The notes under the pieces were generated by a model, which ran no database searches, had not been told where the DNA came from, and worked only from the letters and a program-made list of their open reading frames with translations. From Nonlabens arenilitoris (GTDB lineage Bacteria > Bacteroidota > Bacteroidia > Flavobacteriales > Flavobacteriaceae): 64,000 bases of DNA. A program made the position numbers and the translations under genes. The stretch spans positions 1,129,501 through 1,193,500 of the forward strand of contig NZ_MTPW01000001.1 in assembly GCF_002954765.1 (NCBI RefSeq), written 5' to 3'. Of the stretch, positions 32,589-41,996 are shown piece by piece; within the stretch, counting starts at the first letter, position 1, and each line of letters begins with the position of its first letter.

Positions 32589-33905
32589 ATGAGTACAAAC
32601 ACAATTCCATACGTTCCTTACAAAGTAAAAGATATTACTCTTGCTGAGTACGGAAGATTAGAAATAGAGCTTGCAGAAGCTGAAATGCCAGGTCTTATGG
32701 CATTACGTGAAGAATATAAAGAATCACAACCACTTAAAGGAGCCCGTATTGCTGGATGTCTACACATGACTATTCAGACAGCTGTACTTATTGAGACTTT
32801 AGTAGCACTAGGTGCAGATGTAACATGGTCATCATGTAACATCTTCTCAACCCAAGATCATGCTGCTGCTGCAATTGCTGCTGCTGGAATACCGGTATAT
32901 GCCTGGAAAGGAATGAGTGAAGAAGAATTCAACTGGTGTATTGAACAAACACTATTCTTTGGTGAGGACAGAAAACCATTGAACATGATACTAGATGATG
33001 GTGGTGATTTAACTAATATGGTATTTGATGAGTTCCCAGAACTTGCTGCAGGAATCAATGGATTATCTGAAGAAACTACCACTGGTGTTCATAGATTATA
33101 TGAGCGTATGAAAAACGGTACTTTAGTAATGCCTGCAATCAATGTAAATGACTCTGTAACAAAATCTAAATTTGATAATAAATACGGTTGTCGCGAGAGC
33201 GCTGTAGATGCTGTGCGTCGTGCAACTGACACTATGCTTGCTGGAAAACGTGTAGTTGTTTGTGGATATGGTGACGTAGGTAAAGGTACTGCGGCATCTT
33301 TCCGTGGTGCTGGATCTATCGTAACAGTAACAGAGATTGACCCTATCTGTGCATTACAAGCGGTTATGGATGGCTTTGAAGTAAAGCAACTTGAGAACGT
33401 AGTAGGTAATGCAGACATCGTGATTACAACTACAGGGAATAAAGATATTATACGTGGTGAGCACTTTAAAAGTATGCGTGATAAAGTAATCGTATGTAAT
33501 ATCGGTCACTTTGATAATGAAATAGACGTTGCTTTCTTGAATAAGAATTACGGTGATACTAAGGTTGAAATTAAACCACAAGTTGATAAGTACACAATCG
33601 ATGGTAAAGATATCATCTTACTGGCTGAAGGTCGTCTAGTAAACCTAGGTTGTGCAACTGGTCACCCTAGTTTTGTAATGAGCAATTCCTTTACAAATCA
33701 AACACTTGCCCAAATCGAGTTATGGACAAATGCTGACGCTTACAAGAATGAGGTTTACATGTTACCTAAACATTTAGATGAAAAGGTAGCTGCACTACAC
33801 CTTTCAAGAATGGGTGCAGAGCTTACTGTTCTTAAGAAAGATCAAGCTGACTATATAGGTGTAGAGGTTGAAGGACCTTTCAAGCCAGAATATTATAGAT
33901 ATTAA
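32589..33905 (+). CDS. ahcY: S-adenosylhomocysteinase
   Basis: NAD-dependent hydrolysis of S-adenosylhomocysteine to adenosine and homocysteine, relieving product inhibition of methyltransferases. At 438 residues it is full length. Conserved blocks: [33 protein letters not shown], the catalytic region [22 protein letters not shown]-binding [20 protein letters not shown] (about 219-238), and the C-terminal [12 protein letters not shown]...KPEYYRY that completes the NAD site. It is monocistronic, followed by a weak TTAAGTT/AACTTAA hairpin near 33928-33950. Confidence 0.98.
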   Translation: MSTNTIPYVPYKVKDITLAEYGRLEIELAEAEMPGLMALREEYKESQPLKGARIAGCLHMTIQTAVLIETLVALGADVTWSSCNIFSTQDHAAAAIAAAGIPVYAWKGMSEEEFNWCIEQTLFFGEDRKPLNMILDDGGDLTNMVFDEFPELAAGINGLSEETTTGVHRLYERMKNGTLVMPAINVNDSVTKSKFDNKYGCRESAVDAVRRATDTMLAGKRVVVCGYGDVGKGTAASFRGAGSIVTVTEIDPICALQAVMDGFEVKQLENVVGNADIVITTTGNKDIIRGEHFKSMRDKVIVCNIGHFDNEIDVAFLNKNYGDTKVEIKPQVDKYTIDGKDIILLAEGRLVNLGCATGHPSFVMSNSFTNQTLAQIELWTNADAYKNEVYMLPKHLDEKVAALHLSRMGAELTVLKKDQADYIGVEVEGPFKPEYYRY

Positions 33906-33983
33906 TATTTCACCTTTTGCTTGGGTATTAAGTTTTATTTTTTAACTTAACACTTTTTGCAAATGGCGCGGATATTGTAACTA

Positions 33984-33999
33984 CGCTTTTGCGAAAGCG
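33984..33999. repeat. Dispersed palindrome copy 8 (intergenic, variant)
   Basis: CGCTTTTGCGAAAGCG (one substitution) within TA...TA flanks, 15 nt before the small gene at 34015. Confidence 0.88.
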
Positions 34000-34014
34000 T
34001 ATTAATAACAATTT

Positions 34015-34230
34015 ATGAAGATTATCGAAGAAGCATTAGCTTTTGAAACTGAAACAATGAGTAACATGTCAACCAGTGATAGAGTCCACGCATCAAGAAG
34101 AGCAAAGGACCTTATCCTAGGTTTAAATGATATTTACAAAGAGAACAAAGACGAAGAGATCATGGATCTTATGAAACGTCTCACTGCTAAGAAGCAGAAA
34201 ATTGAGAAAAGATTGAAAGGTAGACCGTAA
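34015..34230 (+). CDS. Small helical hypothetical protein (71 aa)
   Basis: A 71-residue, highly charged, all-helical protein (MKIIEEALAFETETMSNMSTSDRVHASRRAKDLILGL... then IMDLMKRLTAKKQKIEKRLKGRP). I do not recognise a named family, but comparable small proteins are common beside housekeeping genes in Flavobacteriaceae. No membrane segment. It is followed by a strong hairpin terminator at 34255-34297, which supports it as a real transcription unit. The upstream gap from ahcY carries palindrome copy 8 and no clear promoter. Confidence 0.7.
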   Translation: MKIIEEALAFETETMSNMSTSDRVHASRRAKDLILGLNDIYKENKDEEIMDLMKRLTAKKQKIEKRLKGRP

Positions 34231-34254
34231 GGCCTATTAAACAATAGCTATAGC

Positions 34255-34297
34255 AGCCAGTAAAATATCCTCATCAATGAGAATGTTTTTACTGGCT
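34255..34297 (+). terminator. Terminator after 34015-34230 gene
   Basis: AGCCAGTAAAA (34255-34265) pairs with TTTTACTGGCT (34287-34297), followed by GTTTTTATT. The loop holds a small nested CTCAT/ATGAG stem. Confidence 0.85.
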
Positions 34298-34354
34298 GTT
34301 TTTATTATATACTATACCATTAAACATATCGTTTACTTTTAAACATTACTACTT

Positions 34355-34720
34355 ATGAAAAACTTAAGTATTTATTTTTCACTACTACTCACTAGTATAG
34401 CTGTAAGTTCTTGCTCAACAGACTTCCCTAGACAAGAAGTTAATACTGAAAACTTATCAGGCTTTATTGAAGGTGGTAATGCTGGCGGCATATATGGCGA
34501 TGCTGGCCTTAAAATTACCAATGATTCTATTCAAATGACTGACTGGCCAGTGTCAAGACTTACAACTAGTTTAGATATACTATTAGACACCACATTAATA
34601 GACAAAACTAGTTTTACAGATTTTTACACCATACAAATTGAAAATAAGGGTTCCCTGAAACAGCGTGAATTTATAGACTCATTAGTGATTGTCTTAAGCG
34701 ACAAAGGTTTGATTAAATAA
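34355..34720 (+). CDS. Putative lipoprotein, unknown function
   Basis: A 121-residue protein with signal sequence and lipobox (MKNLSIYFSLLLTSIAVSSC, Cys at 20). The mature part is about 100 residues and includes a Gly-rich stretch (GFIEGGNAGGIYGDAG) and a beta-rich remainder (LKITNDSIQMTDWPVSRL). I do not recognise a family. It stands alone between two terminators, converging on rpmA. Envelope location is inferred from the lipobox; the function is unknown. Confidence 0.65.
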   Translation: MKNLSIYFSLLLTSIAVSSCSTDFPRQEVNTENLSGFIEGGNAGGIYGDAGLKITNDSIQMTDWPVSRLTTSLDILLDTTLIDKTSFTDFYTIQIENKGSLKQREFIDSLVIVLSDKGLIK

Positions 34721-34760
34721 ACCAGAGCTTATAAGCTATAACATATTGTTATAAAACATA

Positions 34761-34795
34761 AAAATCCCAAGTCATATCAAGCGACTTGGGATTTT
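34761..34795. terminator. Bidirectional terminator (lipoprotein / rpmA)
   Basis: AAAATCCCAAGTC and GACTTGGGATTTT form a 13-bp stem with a 9-nt loop, with A and T runs on both sides. It serves the plus-strand lipoprotein gene and the minus-strand rplU-rpmA unit. Confidence 0.92.
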
Positions 34796-34814
34796 TTAAT
34801 GAAAAAATTAGCTT

Positions 34815-35075
34815 TTAAGCTTCTGCCTGTACGATAGAAACGTAAGATCTATTATTTCTTTTTTTAGTAAACTTCACTAGTCCATCTACTTTTGCATGTA
34901 ATGTAAAGTCCTTACCAGCATATACGTTTTCACCTGGATGGTGCTCCATACCGCGCTGACGGATAAGAATATTACCAGCTACTGCTGCTTGTCCTCCAAA
35001 AATCTTAACACCTAAGCGTTTTGAATGAGATTCTCTTCCGTTTTTCGAACTACCTACTCCTTTTTTGTGAGCCAT
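34815..35075 (-). CDS. rpmA: 50S ribosomal protein L27
   Basis: Large-subunit protein whose N-terminus reaches toward the peptidyl-transferase centre. The 86-residue sequence begins [29 protein letters not shown] and continues [33 protein letters not shown], all typical. No Bacillota-style cleavable N-terminal extension is present. It is 49 nt downstream of rplU in the standard rplU-rpmA order and ends at the terminator at 34761-34795. Confidence 0.98.
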   Translation of the reverse strand: MAHKKGVGSSKNGRESHSKRLGVKIFGGQAAVAGNILIRQRGMEHHPGENVYAGKDFTLHAKVDGLVKFTKKRNNRSYVSIVQAEA

Positions 35076-35124
35076 GGTTATAAATTTTAAGGATATCTGT
35101 AAATGATATCGTGTTCTACTTTAA

Positions 35125-35799
35125 TTAACTAGGCATTACTCCGCCGTTAGCTTCGTCTTGCCATTTTTTTAATTCGTCCCATTTACCATCTGCAGCCATT
35201 TGAGCTTGCATAGGCCATGAATCTGTAATGTGATTACCACGTACATCAGCGATGATTTCAGAAATCTTTGCCGCGTCAGTTTTTGCAAGTTCTGCAAACG
35301 TCGTGATACCAGCCTCATTAAGAGTACTTGCAATCTTAGGTCCGATTCCTTCTACCTTCTTTAAATCGTCAGCTTTAGAAGTTTCCTTCTTTGCTGCTTT
35401 AGGAGCTGCTGGAGCTGCTTCTTTTGCAGGAGCTGCCTTCTTTGCTGGTGCTTTCTTCTCTGCTTTAGCAGTAGATTTCTTACCACCCGTAGCAGAGATG
35501 CTAGAGATTTGAATCTGTGTTAATGATTGACGGTGACCGTTTTTCTTACGGTATCCCTTTCTACGTTTTTTCTTAAAAACGATTACTTTGTCACCTTTAA
35601 GGTGTCCCAGAACTTTTGCTTCAGCAAATGCTCCTTCTATAGCTGGGGCGCCGAGAGTGATGTCGTTGTCATTGCCTAAAAGAAGAACTTTGTCGATAGA
35701 AACTGTCGCTCCTTCGTCTTCTTGTAAACGATGTACAAACAACTTCTGATCTTTCTCGATCTTGAATTGTTGCCCTGCTATCTCTACGATTGCGTACAT
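35125..35799 (-). CDS. rplU: 50S ribosomal protein L21 with C-terminal HhH extension
   Basis: At 224 residues it is about twice the usual L21 length. Residues 1-102 are canonical L21 (MYAIVEIAGQQFKIEKDQKLFVHRL, then GYRKKNGHRQSLTQIQISSI). Then comes an Ala/Lys/Pro-rich linker (about 104-140) and a C-terminal helix-hairpin-helix module (LKKVEGIGPKIASTLNEAGITTFAELAKTD, about 145-175) with an acidic tail. Such extensions are frequent in Flavobacteriia; their role is not known to me. A textbook Bacteroidota promoter precedes the gene. The extension could contact rRNA or recruit another factor, which is inference. Confidence 0.95.
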   Translation of the reverse strand: MYAIVEIAGQQFKIEKDQKLFVHRLQEDEGATVSIDKVLLLGNDNDITLGAPAIEGAFAEAKVLGHLKGDKVIVFKKKRRKGYRKKNGHRQSLTQIQISSISATGGKKSTAKAEKKAPAKKAAPAKEAAPAAPKAAKKETSKADDLKKVEGIGPKIASTLNEAGITTFAELAKTDAAKISEIIADVRGNHITDSWPMQAQMAADGKWDELKKWQDEANGGVMPS

Positions 35800-35831
35800 A
35801 ATTGTAATTTAACTTTGTTAAAAAATGGACG

Positions 35832-35862
35832 CAAATATACTGCTATTCTGGTAATTAGCAAA
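35832..35862 (-). promoter_or_regulatory. Promoter of rplU-rpmA
   Basis: On the minus strand: TTTG (35862-35859), exactly 19 nt, then TATATTTG (35839-35832). This is a full consensus match, with the -7 box ending 32 nt before the ATG. Palindrome copy 9 lies just upstream. Confidence 0.82.
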
Positions 35863-35875
35863 CTTTTTTAAAATT

Positions 35876-35891
35876 CGCTTTCGCGAAAGCG
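35876..35891. repeat. Dispersed palindrome copy 9 (intergenic)
   Basis: Exact 16-mer between the divergently placed rplU promoter and the end of the DUF4199 gene. Confidence 0.95.
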
Positions 35892-35911
35892 TAAAATTTA
35901 CACTTTTAACC

Positions 35912-36394
35912 TTAAGAATTCTGATTAAGAGGCTTTTGTGAATTTCTGACACCTCTAGTATTCCAAGACTGTTTAAAGATAGGAATAATTAATAATGAAC
36001 TCACTATCGCAGTAGAAACACCTGATAAGAAAATGAATAAAAGCAATCCTACTTCATCAGTCCCAGAAGCTAATGGAATGGAGGCGCTCATTTCTTTTAC
36101 TAAATTAGGGTTTACCTCAAATAAATAAATGGCCATAAAAACAGTGAAAACCACTGAAATTAAGAATCCACAGGCGAGTCCAGATAGAAATCCATCCATG
36201 TATTTGAAATCTTGGGGTTGTGCTTTATAAACACTTCGTATTATAAGATATAACCCTATAGCCATAATAGGCGCATTAAGAAAGCTTAAATAAACTTTAT
36301 CTGCCACTCCAATGGAAGCTATAATTAAAAAATAAGCTATTAATAGAGCTATTATGCTCATGGATATTTTAAGTGTGTTTTTTGAAAATAACAT
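35912..36394 (-). CDS. DUF4199-like membrane protein
   Basis: A 160-residue protein with four TM helices (about 9-30, 38-53, 68-92 and 110-135). The layout and segments such as PQDFKYMDGFLSGLACGFLISVVFTVFMAIYLFEVNP resemble the DUF4199 family common in Bacteroidota. Function is unknown. It is monocistronic on the minus strand, diverging from the M16 protease genes. The assignment rests on topology and general similarity. Confidence 0.6.
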   Translation of the reverse strand: MLFSKNTLKISMSIIALLIAYFLIIASIGVADKVYLSFLNAPIMAIGLYLIIRSVYKAQPQDFKYMDGFLSGLACGFLISVVFTVFMAIYLFEVNPNLVKEMSASIPLASGTDEVGLLLFIFLSGVSTAIVSSLLIIPIFKQSWNTRGVRNSQKPLNQNS

Positions 36395-36573
36395 ATTGTT
36401 GATTTTTGATTGATTTTAAATTACATCAATATGAGCGATATCCTAGTCTATTTGACCTTTCTTTAACTCCTAAATAGGTAGTTAACAGCTATTTTTGAGA
36501 ATTCTATAAGAAAGCTGTAACGTTTCATATAGAAAAAACACTAACTAAAAGTAACAATCGTAAAAATCACAAA

Positions 36574-38295
36574 ATGAAAAAAATTGTTTTAAGTCTTGCA
36601 GCAGCTTTTATTGCTGTGTCGGGATTTGCACAAGAAGTGGAGTACGTTGAGTATGATCTACCTAACGGATTGCATGTAATCTTGCATCAAGAAAATAGTG
36701 CGCCAGTTGTAACAACTGGAGTTATGTATCAAGTAGGTGCAAAAGATGAAGATCCAGGTAGAACAGGATTTGCTCACTTTTTTGAACACCTTTTATTTGA
36801 AGGAACAGAGAACATTGAGCGCGGTAAGTGGTTTGACATTGTAAGCGCAAACGGTGGAAGCAATAATGCTAACACGACACAAGATCGTACCTATTATTAT
36901 GAGACGTTTCCATCTAACAATCTAGAAATGGGATTATGGATGGAAAGTGAGCGTATGCTACATCCCAAAATTGAACAAATAGGTGTAGACACTCAAAACG
37001 AGGTCGTAAAAGAAGAAAAGCGCCAGCGTATTGATAACGCACCTTATGGAGCAATTCTTTATAGAACTGGTATTGATAAGCACCTTTTCAAATCACATCC
37101 TTATGGACAAAGTGTAATAGGTTCTATGGAAGACCTAAATGCTGCAAAGCTTTCAGAATTTCAAGAATTTAACGATAAATACTATAATCCTAATAATGCA
37201 ACTTTAGTAGTTGCTGGTGACATTAATATAGAGAAGACTAAGAAGATGATTGAAGATTACTTCGGTCCTATTCCTAACAAAGCTCCTCGTAATGTGCGTA
37301 AGACAATCGTTGAAGCACCGATAACTGAAACTCGTTATGCAACCGAGTATGATGCAAATATCCAGATTCCTGTAAAAATCTTCTCCTATATTACTCCTAA
37401 ATCTGTAGACCGTGATGCATACGTACTTGACTACATTTCTTCTGTTTTAACTGGTGGAGCAAGTTCTAGAATGCAAAAGAGAATGGTAGAAGAAGAGCAA
37501 ATAGCTTTACAAGTATTAGCATTTGCACAGTCTAACCAAGATTATGGTACTTATACAATGGGTGCTCTTTCTAAAGGCGATGTGTCTTTAGAAAAACTAG
37601 CCGAAGTAATGGATGAAGAAATTGTAAAACTTCAGACAGAATTAATTTCTGAAAGGGAATATCAAAAACTTCAAAATCAATTTGAAACTAGATTTGTAAG
37701 CTCAAATTCTAGAGTAGAAGGAATCGCGGCATCTCTTGCTACATATAATATGCTTAAAGGTGATACTGGTTTAATCAACAAAGAATTAGATATTTATAGA
37801 AGCATTACTCGTGAAGACATTAAGCGAGTTGCAAATAAGTATTTAAAACCTAATCAACGGTTAGAGTTAGACTACCTAGCAGGTAGCGCACCAACTGAAG
37901 AAGAAATGGCTGCCGCTGCAAATGAGGTTAAGATTGTAGATAACAAACTACAAATCAACAAAATATATTTTGATAATGACAAAGCTACAATCACAGATAG
38001 CGCTTCTAAAGAGTTAGATCGTATCGTTAATATGATGATGAAAAATTCATCAATGGAAATCCTAGCAGAAACATATACGGACACCAAAGGTAGCGATAGT
38101 TACAATAAAACATTATCTCAAAAAAGAGCAGATGCCGTTAAAGGTTATTTAATATCTAAAGGTATTGCTGCCAGTAGAGTAAAAGCTGTAGGGCGTGGAG
38201 AAGATAATCCAGTGGTAGATTGTGAAAGCAAGACATGTACTGATGAAGAATATGAGCAATCTAGAAGAACTGAATTTACCATTACTAAAAAATAA
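36574..38295 (+). CDS. M16 zinc protease fused to an OmpA-like domain
   Basis: A 573-residue exported protein with a signal peptide (MKKIVLSLAAAFIAVSGFAQ). An M16 (pitrilysin/MPP-type) peptidase region spans about 25-450, with the zinc motif HFFEH (H68, E71, H72) and the downstream Glu in NEVVKEEKRQ. The remaining about 105 residues (from about 465) are an OmpA-like peptidoglycan-binding domain (INKIYFDNDKATITDSASKELDRIV, then LSQKRADAVKGYLISKGI and SRRTEFTITKK). The M16 part is active-subunit type and pairs with the inactive-type partner encoded 7 nt downstream. The OmpA tail should tether the protease to the cell wall. I know M16 pairs well, but this fusion is unusual. Confidence 0.88.
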   Translation: MKKIVLSLAAAFIAVSGFAQEVEYVEYDLPNGLHVILHQENSAPVVTTGVMYQVGAKDEDPGRTGFAHFFEHLLFEGTENIERGKWFDIVSANGGSNNANTTQDRTYYYETFPSNNLEMGLWMESERMLHPKIEQIGVDTQNEVVKEEKRQRIDNAPYGAILYRTGIDKHLFKSHPYGQSVIGSMEDLNAAKLSEFQEFNDKYYNPNNATLVVAGDINIEKTKKMIEDYFGPIPNKAPRNVRKTIVEAPITETRYATEYDANIQIPVKIFSYITPKSVDRDAYVLDYISSVLTGGASSRMQKRMVEEEQIALQVLAFAQSNQDYGTYTMGALSKGDVSLEKLAEVMDEEIVKLQTELISEREYQKLQNQFETRFVSSNSRVEGIAASLATYNMLKGDTGLINKELDIYRSITREDIKRVANKYLKPNQRLELDYLAGSAPTEEEMAAAANEVKIVDNKLQINKIYFDNDKATITDSASKELDRIVNMMMKNSSMEILAETYTDTKGSDSYNKTLSQKRADAVKGYLISKGIAASRVKAVGRGEDNPVVDCESKTCTDEEYEQSRRTEFTITKK

Positions 38296-38302
38296 TATAA
38301 CA

Positions 38303-40365
38303 ATGAAAAAGCAATTTATATTTTTAATGGTATTACTCCTTACAGGAGCAGGTGCCATTGCACAAATAGACCGATCTCAAATGCCTACTTCTGGTCCAAC
38401 TCCAGAAATAAATCTAGGTAAGCCGTATACCTTTGAACTTAAAAATGGTTTAAAAGTACTTGTAGTTACTGATAATAAGCTACCTACATTTAACATGAGT
38501 CTAGACCTTAACAATCCACCTGTTTTTGAAGGAGATAAAGCTGGTGTACAGTCATTAACAGGCTCTATAATGGGTAAAGGTTCAACTGAAACTTCTAAAG
38601 AAAAATTTAATGAACAAGTAGACTTTCTCGGTGCTTTTGTAAGTGTTAGTACTAGTGGTGGTTTTGCTTCTAGTTTATCAAAATATAAGAATGATGTATT
38701 TAGTTTATTTGCAGAGGCTGCTTTTAAACCTAACTTCACTCAAGAAGAACTAGATTTTGAAAAATCTCAGTTATTAGAAGGATTAAAATCAGGAGAAAAT
38801 AGCGCTGCTGCAATTGCAGGTAAAGTGCGCAGTGCATTAGTCTATGGAAAAGATCATCCAGCTGGTGAATTTGCTACTGAAGAAACTGTAAACAATGTTA
38901 CTCTAGAAGATGTTAAAAAATTCTATGCAGATTATTTCAAGCCTTCAAACGGATATCTTATCATCACGGGTGATATTGAAAACAAAGAAGCTAAAAATTA
39001 GTGAAAAAGTATTTTGGTAAATGGGAAAAAGGTACTGCTCCAGAACCTACTTTACCTACTTTATCAGATGTTGATGAAACACAAATCAACTTGATCGACG
39101 TACCTAATGCGGTTCAAACAGAACTTGCTGTAATGAGTCTTTCAGACTTAAAAATGAATGATCCAGATTATTATGCAGTTTTAGTGACTAATTATGTGTT
39201 TGGTGGATCATTTGGATCATATTTGAATATCAATCTACGTGAAAAACATGGTTACACTTACGGTGCTCGCTCTAGCATAGGTGCTGGTAGAAATTACAAA
39301 AGTACTTTTAGAGCAACTGCCAAAGTGCGTAATGAAGTTACTGACAGCGCCGTTGTTGAAACTTTCAAAGAATTAAATAGAATACGTGATGAATATGTAG
39401 AAGATGAGATGCTTGCAAATGCAAAGGCAAAATTCTTAGGTAATTTTATCATGCAGTCTGAAGACAAATCAGTAGTTGCAGATCGTGCTATCAATATTCA
39501 AAAAAATGGATTAGATAAAGACTTCTATAAGAACTTTATAGCTAATATCAATAAAGTAACTAAAGAAGATGTGAAGCGTGTGGCAAACAAGTATCTAAGC
39601 CCAGATAAAATACGTATCGTTTTAGTAGGTAAAGCAGGAGACATTCTTGAACCACTTGAAAAAATGACTCTTAATGGACAGCCAGTACCTATCAAATTTT
39701 ATGATAAAAACGCAAACGAGACTGAGCGCCCATCTACTATTGAAATTCCAGCAGGTTTAACAGCTCAAACTGTTTTAGACAACTACATTAAAGCTATAGG
39801 TGGTAAAGATGCTGTAATGAAAATTAATGACATCTCTCAATTCTCTGCTTTTACATCTCCTATGGGAGAAGTAATCATGGATACTAAAAGCCAAAAAGGT
39901 GATAACTGGGTAATGGTTATGAAAATGGGTGGACGTGAGTTAAACAAGCAAGTTTATAAAGATGGAAAAGGTACCATAAGTGGTATGGGACAAACTCAAG
40001 AACTTTCTGGAGATATGCTAGAGGTCGTGAAGACAGAAGCAATGTTTTTCCCAGAATTGTACCATGCAGATATGGCCACATTAGATGGTGCAGAAAGACT
40101 AGGTGATCACAACGTTTTTGTTATCAAATGGAATGATCTTAAAAAATCTTTTTATGACACAGAATCTGGACTTCTAGTAGGAACTGAAACGACTAGTATG
40201 ACACCGCAAGGCGAGGCAAAAGTTGTAACTCAATTCTCTGACTTTAAAGAGTATGCAGGTGTAAAATTCCCTACATCAATGGTTATTCCTATGATGGGAC
40301 GTGAACTTACATTTGAATTAAAAGACCTTAAAGTAAATCCAGGATTAAAAGATTCTGATTTCTAG
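38303..40365 (+). pseudogene. M16 partner subunit with LolA-like tail, frameshifted
   Basis: One gene read in two frames. The first part (38303-39001) has a signal peptide (MKKQFIFLMVLLLTGAGAIAQ) and an M16 N-terminal half in which the HxxEH site is replaced (VQSLTGSIMG), so it is an inactive-type subunit. The second (39001-40365) continues with VKKYFGKWEKG, the substrate-binding REKHGYTYGARS block, and a beta-rich C-terminal domain (about the last 210 residues, GGKDAVMKINDISQ...) like lipoprotein-carrier folds. The shift is at an A5 run (38993-38997); one extra A would give AKKLVKKYFGKW. A downstream GTG at 39001 could restart translation. Mutation, sequencing error and recoding are all open. 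Confidence 0.83.
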
Positions 40366-40382
40366 AAAGATTATTGTTACTA

Positions 40383-40398
40383 CGCTTTCGCGAAAGCG
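40383..40398. repeat. Dispersed palindrome copy 10 (intergenic)
   Basis: Exact 16-mer after the M16 operon, 18 nt past the stop. Confidence 0.95.
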
Positions 40399-40420
40399 TG
40401 TAAAACATAAATTTTATTAT

Positions 40421-40452
40421 AAAAACCAGTAACTATTTAGTTGCTGGTTTTT
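40421..40452. terminator. Bidirectional terminator overlapping the EamA stop codon
   Basis: AAAAACCAGTAAC pairs with GTTGCTGGTTTTT (one G-T pair) around loop TATTTA, flanked by T8. The TAG stop of the minus-strand EamA gene lies in the stem-loop. Confidence 0.85.
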
Positions 40453-41344
40453 TTTTGTCTCTTGTAACCAGTACCACAGCAAATATGATGACCATAGTTG
40501 CAAGAACTTGCCAGATACTAAAGGTCTCTCCATCCAGCATTCCCCATGTTAAACCTACCACAGGCATAAGATAAGTGACAGAACTCGCAAATACGGGAGA
40601 AGTAATCTGAACAAGCTTGTTGAACATGATTTTTGCCGCGACAGTTCCAAAAATACACAGCACTATGATGTAGCCTAGACTTTTAAGTACTGGCTCACTA
40701 GTAAACTCTAGTGAAGCACCATCAGCACTAAAGAAAACAATAATTGCCAGAGGTAGGATGAATATAAAATTACCTGTTGCAATAGCGAGCGGTTTAATGT
40801 TTTGTAAATACCTTTTAATAATATTTACATTACTCGCATAGCATGTACAGGCAATAAATACTAATCCCGCAAAAAGGTAGTTCTGTTCTGGATTGTTTTT
40901 CATACCAGAGAATACTAGAGCAATCGCTCCAGCTAGCCCAATGATAACGCCTAATAATTGTGTGCGAGAAAAAGCAATACCAAATATGACTGCACCCATT
41001 ATAAGTGTAATTAATGGTACTGTAGAGTTAAGAATGGCACTTATGGCGCTATCTATTTCTGTCTGTGCATATGCAAATAAAAATGCAGGGAAAAATGTAC
41101 CTAATAATCCCGAAACAAATAACCATTTCCAGTCTTTGCGATCTGTGGCTGCAAATGATTTCCAACCTATAACTATTAAAATACATCCAGAGATAATCGT
41201 CCTACCAGCACCTAGTTGTAGTGGTTGCAATACAAGATTACCTGAACCGTCATCTCCTAATGCTTTTTTTATAAGTATAAATGATGTTCCCCAAATTAAA
41301 CTAAGAATAATGAGGTAAATGTATTTGAGCTTTGAATTATCCAT
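40433..41344 (-). CDS. EamA/DMT-family transporter
   Basis: A 303-residue inner-membrane protein with about 10 TM helices in two EamA repeats. The first repeat starts YIYLIILSLIWGTSFILIKKAL and the second around residue 155, with KPLAIATGNFIFILPLAIIVFF. Members export amino acids or other small metabolites; the substrate cannot be read from sequence. It is monocistronic. Its 3' end is shared with the terminator at 40421-40452. The minus-strand sequence upstream of the start has a near -7 element (TGACCTTTG). Confidence 0.88.
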   Translation of the reverse strand: MDNSKLKYIYLIILSLIWGTSFILIKKALGDDGSGNLVLQPLQLGAGRTIISGCILIVIGWKSFAATDRKDWKWLFVSGLLGTFFPAFLFAYAQTEIDSAISAILNSTVPLITLIMGAVIFGIAFSRTQLLGVIIGLAGAIALVFSGMKNNPEQNYLFAGLVFIACTCYASNVNIIKRYLQNIKPLAIATGNFIFILPLAIIVFFSADGASLEFTSEPVLKSLGYIIVLCIFGTVAAKIMFNKLVQITSPVFASSVTYLMPVVGLTWGMLDGETFSIWQVLATMVIIFAVVLVTRDKKKPATK

Positions 41345-41429
41345 GAGATTGCAGAAAGCTCAAAGGTCATTCTTTTTAATAAACTAAATGATAGTTATTT
41401 CTTAAATGGAATACAATTATATGTTTATA

Positions 41430-41996
41430 CTATTTCCAATCCATGGACTCCATCATCTTGCGCATATCGAGTTTGATATAATTTACAGCTGGATATATAG
41501 AATCGTAATTAGGTGCACGGTCAAAATAAAGCGATGCCGTTATAAAGTTTTGAACACTGTCTGTTAAATAGAATTGAACGTTTGATGCTGCATTACCTTC
41601 AATAGCATACATCATCCCATACACAGATTTATCAGGATTGATATATACTTTATCATCAATAACATCTGCCATACGATTATGAGAAAAGGATAGTTTCTGA
41701 CCATCTATTAATAGTTCTCTTATATTGTCTTTTACTGGGGCATAATCCATATATATGGTAGCATCCATAAACGGGTATTCTATCTTCATGGAGCAGTCAT
41801 TCTTTGATAGTACTCTCGCAAAAGAATTTACCTTAAAAGTAAAAGGGCAATCAGCCTTATTAAGTTGTTGATATTCTGGTGACGGATATTGAAGAGCTAG
41901 TTTTGCCTCTGGTTTAGGCTGTAGTTCATCTTTACCACAACTGGCTAATAAGACAACAGTAATTAGAATTAAAAGTAATTTTAAGGCTTGGTACAT
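41430..41996 (-). CDS. gldD: Gliding motility lipoprotein GldD
   Basis: A 188-residue lipoprotein (MYQALKLLLILITVVLLASC, lipobox Cys at 20) required in relatives for gliding and type IX secretion. Recognisable GldD features are PKPEAKLALQYPSPEYQ near residue 28, CPFTFKVN near 51 and ATIYMDYAPVKDNIRELLIDGQKLSFSHNRMAD near 80-110. It overlaps gldE by 16 nt, the standard gldE-gldD order. Together with the T9SS sorting tail at 5402-6601 it argues that this organism has the gliding/T9SS apparatus. Confidence 0.92.
   Translation of the reverse strand: MYQALKLLLILITVVLLASCGKDELQPKPEAKLALQYPSPEYQQLNKADCPFTFKVNSFARVLSKNDCSMKIEYPFMDATIYMDYAPVKDNIRELLIDGQKLSFSHNRMADVIDDKVYINPDKSVYGMMYAIEGNAASNVQFYLTDSVQNFITASLYFDRAPNYDSIYPAVNYIKLDMRKMMESMDWK

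Noticed and set aside
33928-33950. Terminator after ahcY
   Set aside because: The stem TTAAGTT/AACTTAA is short and AT-only; too weak to list as a terminator.
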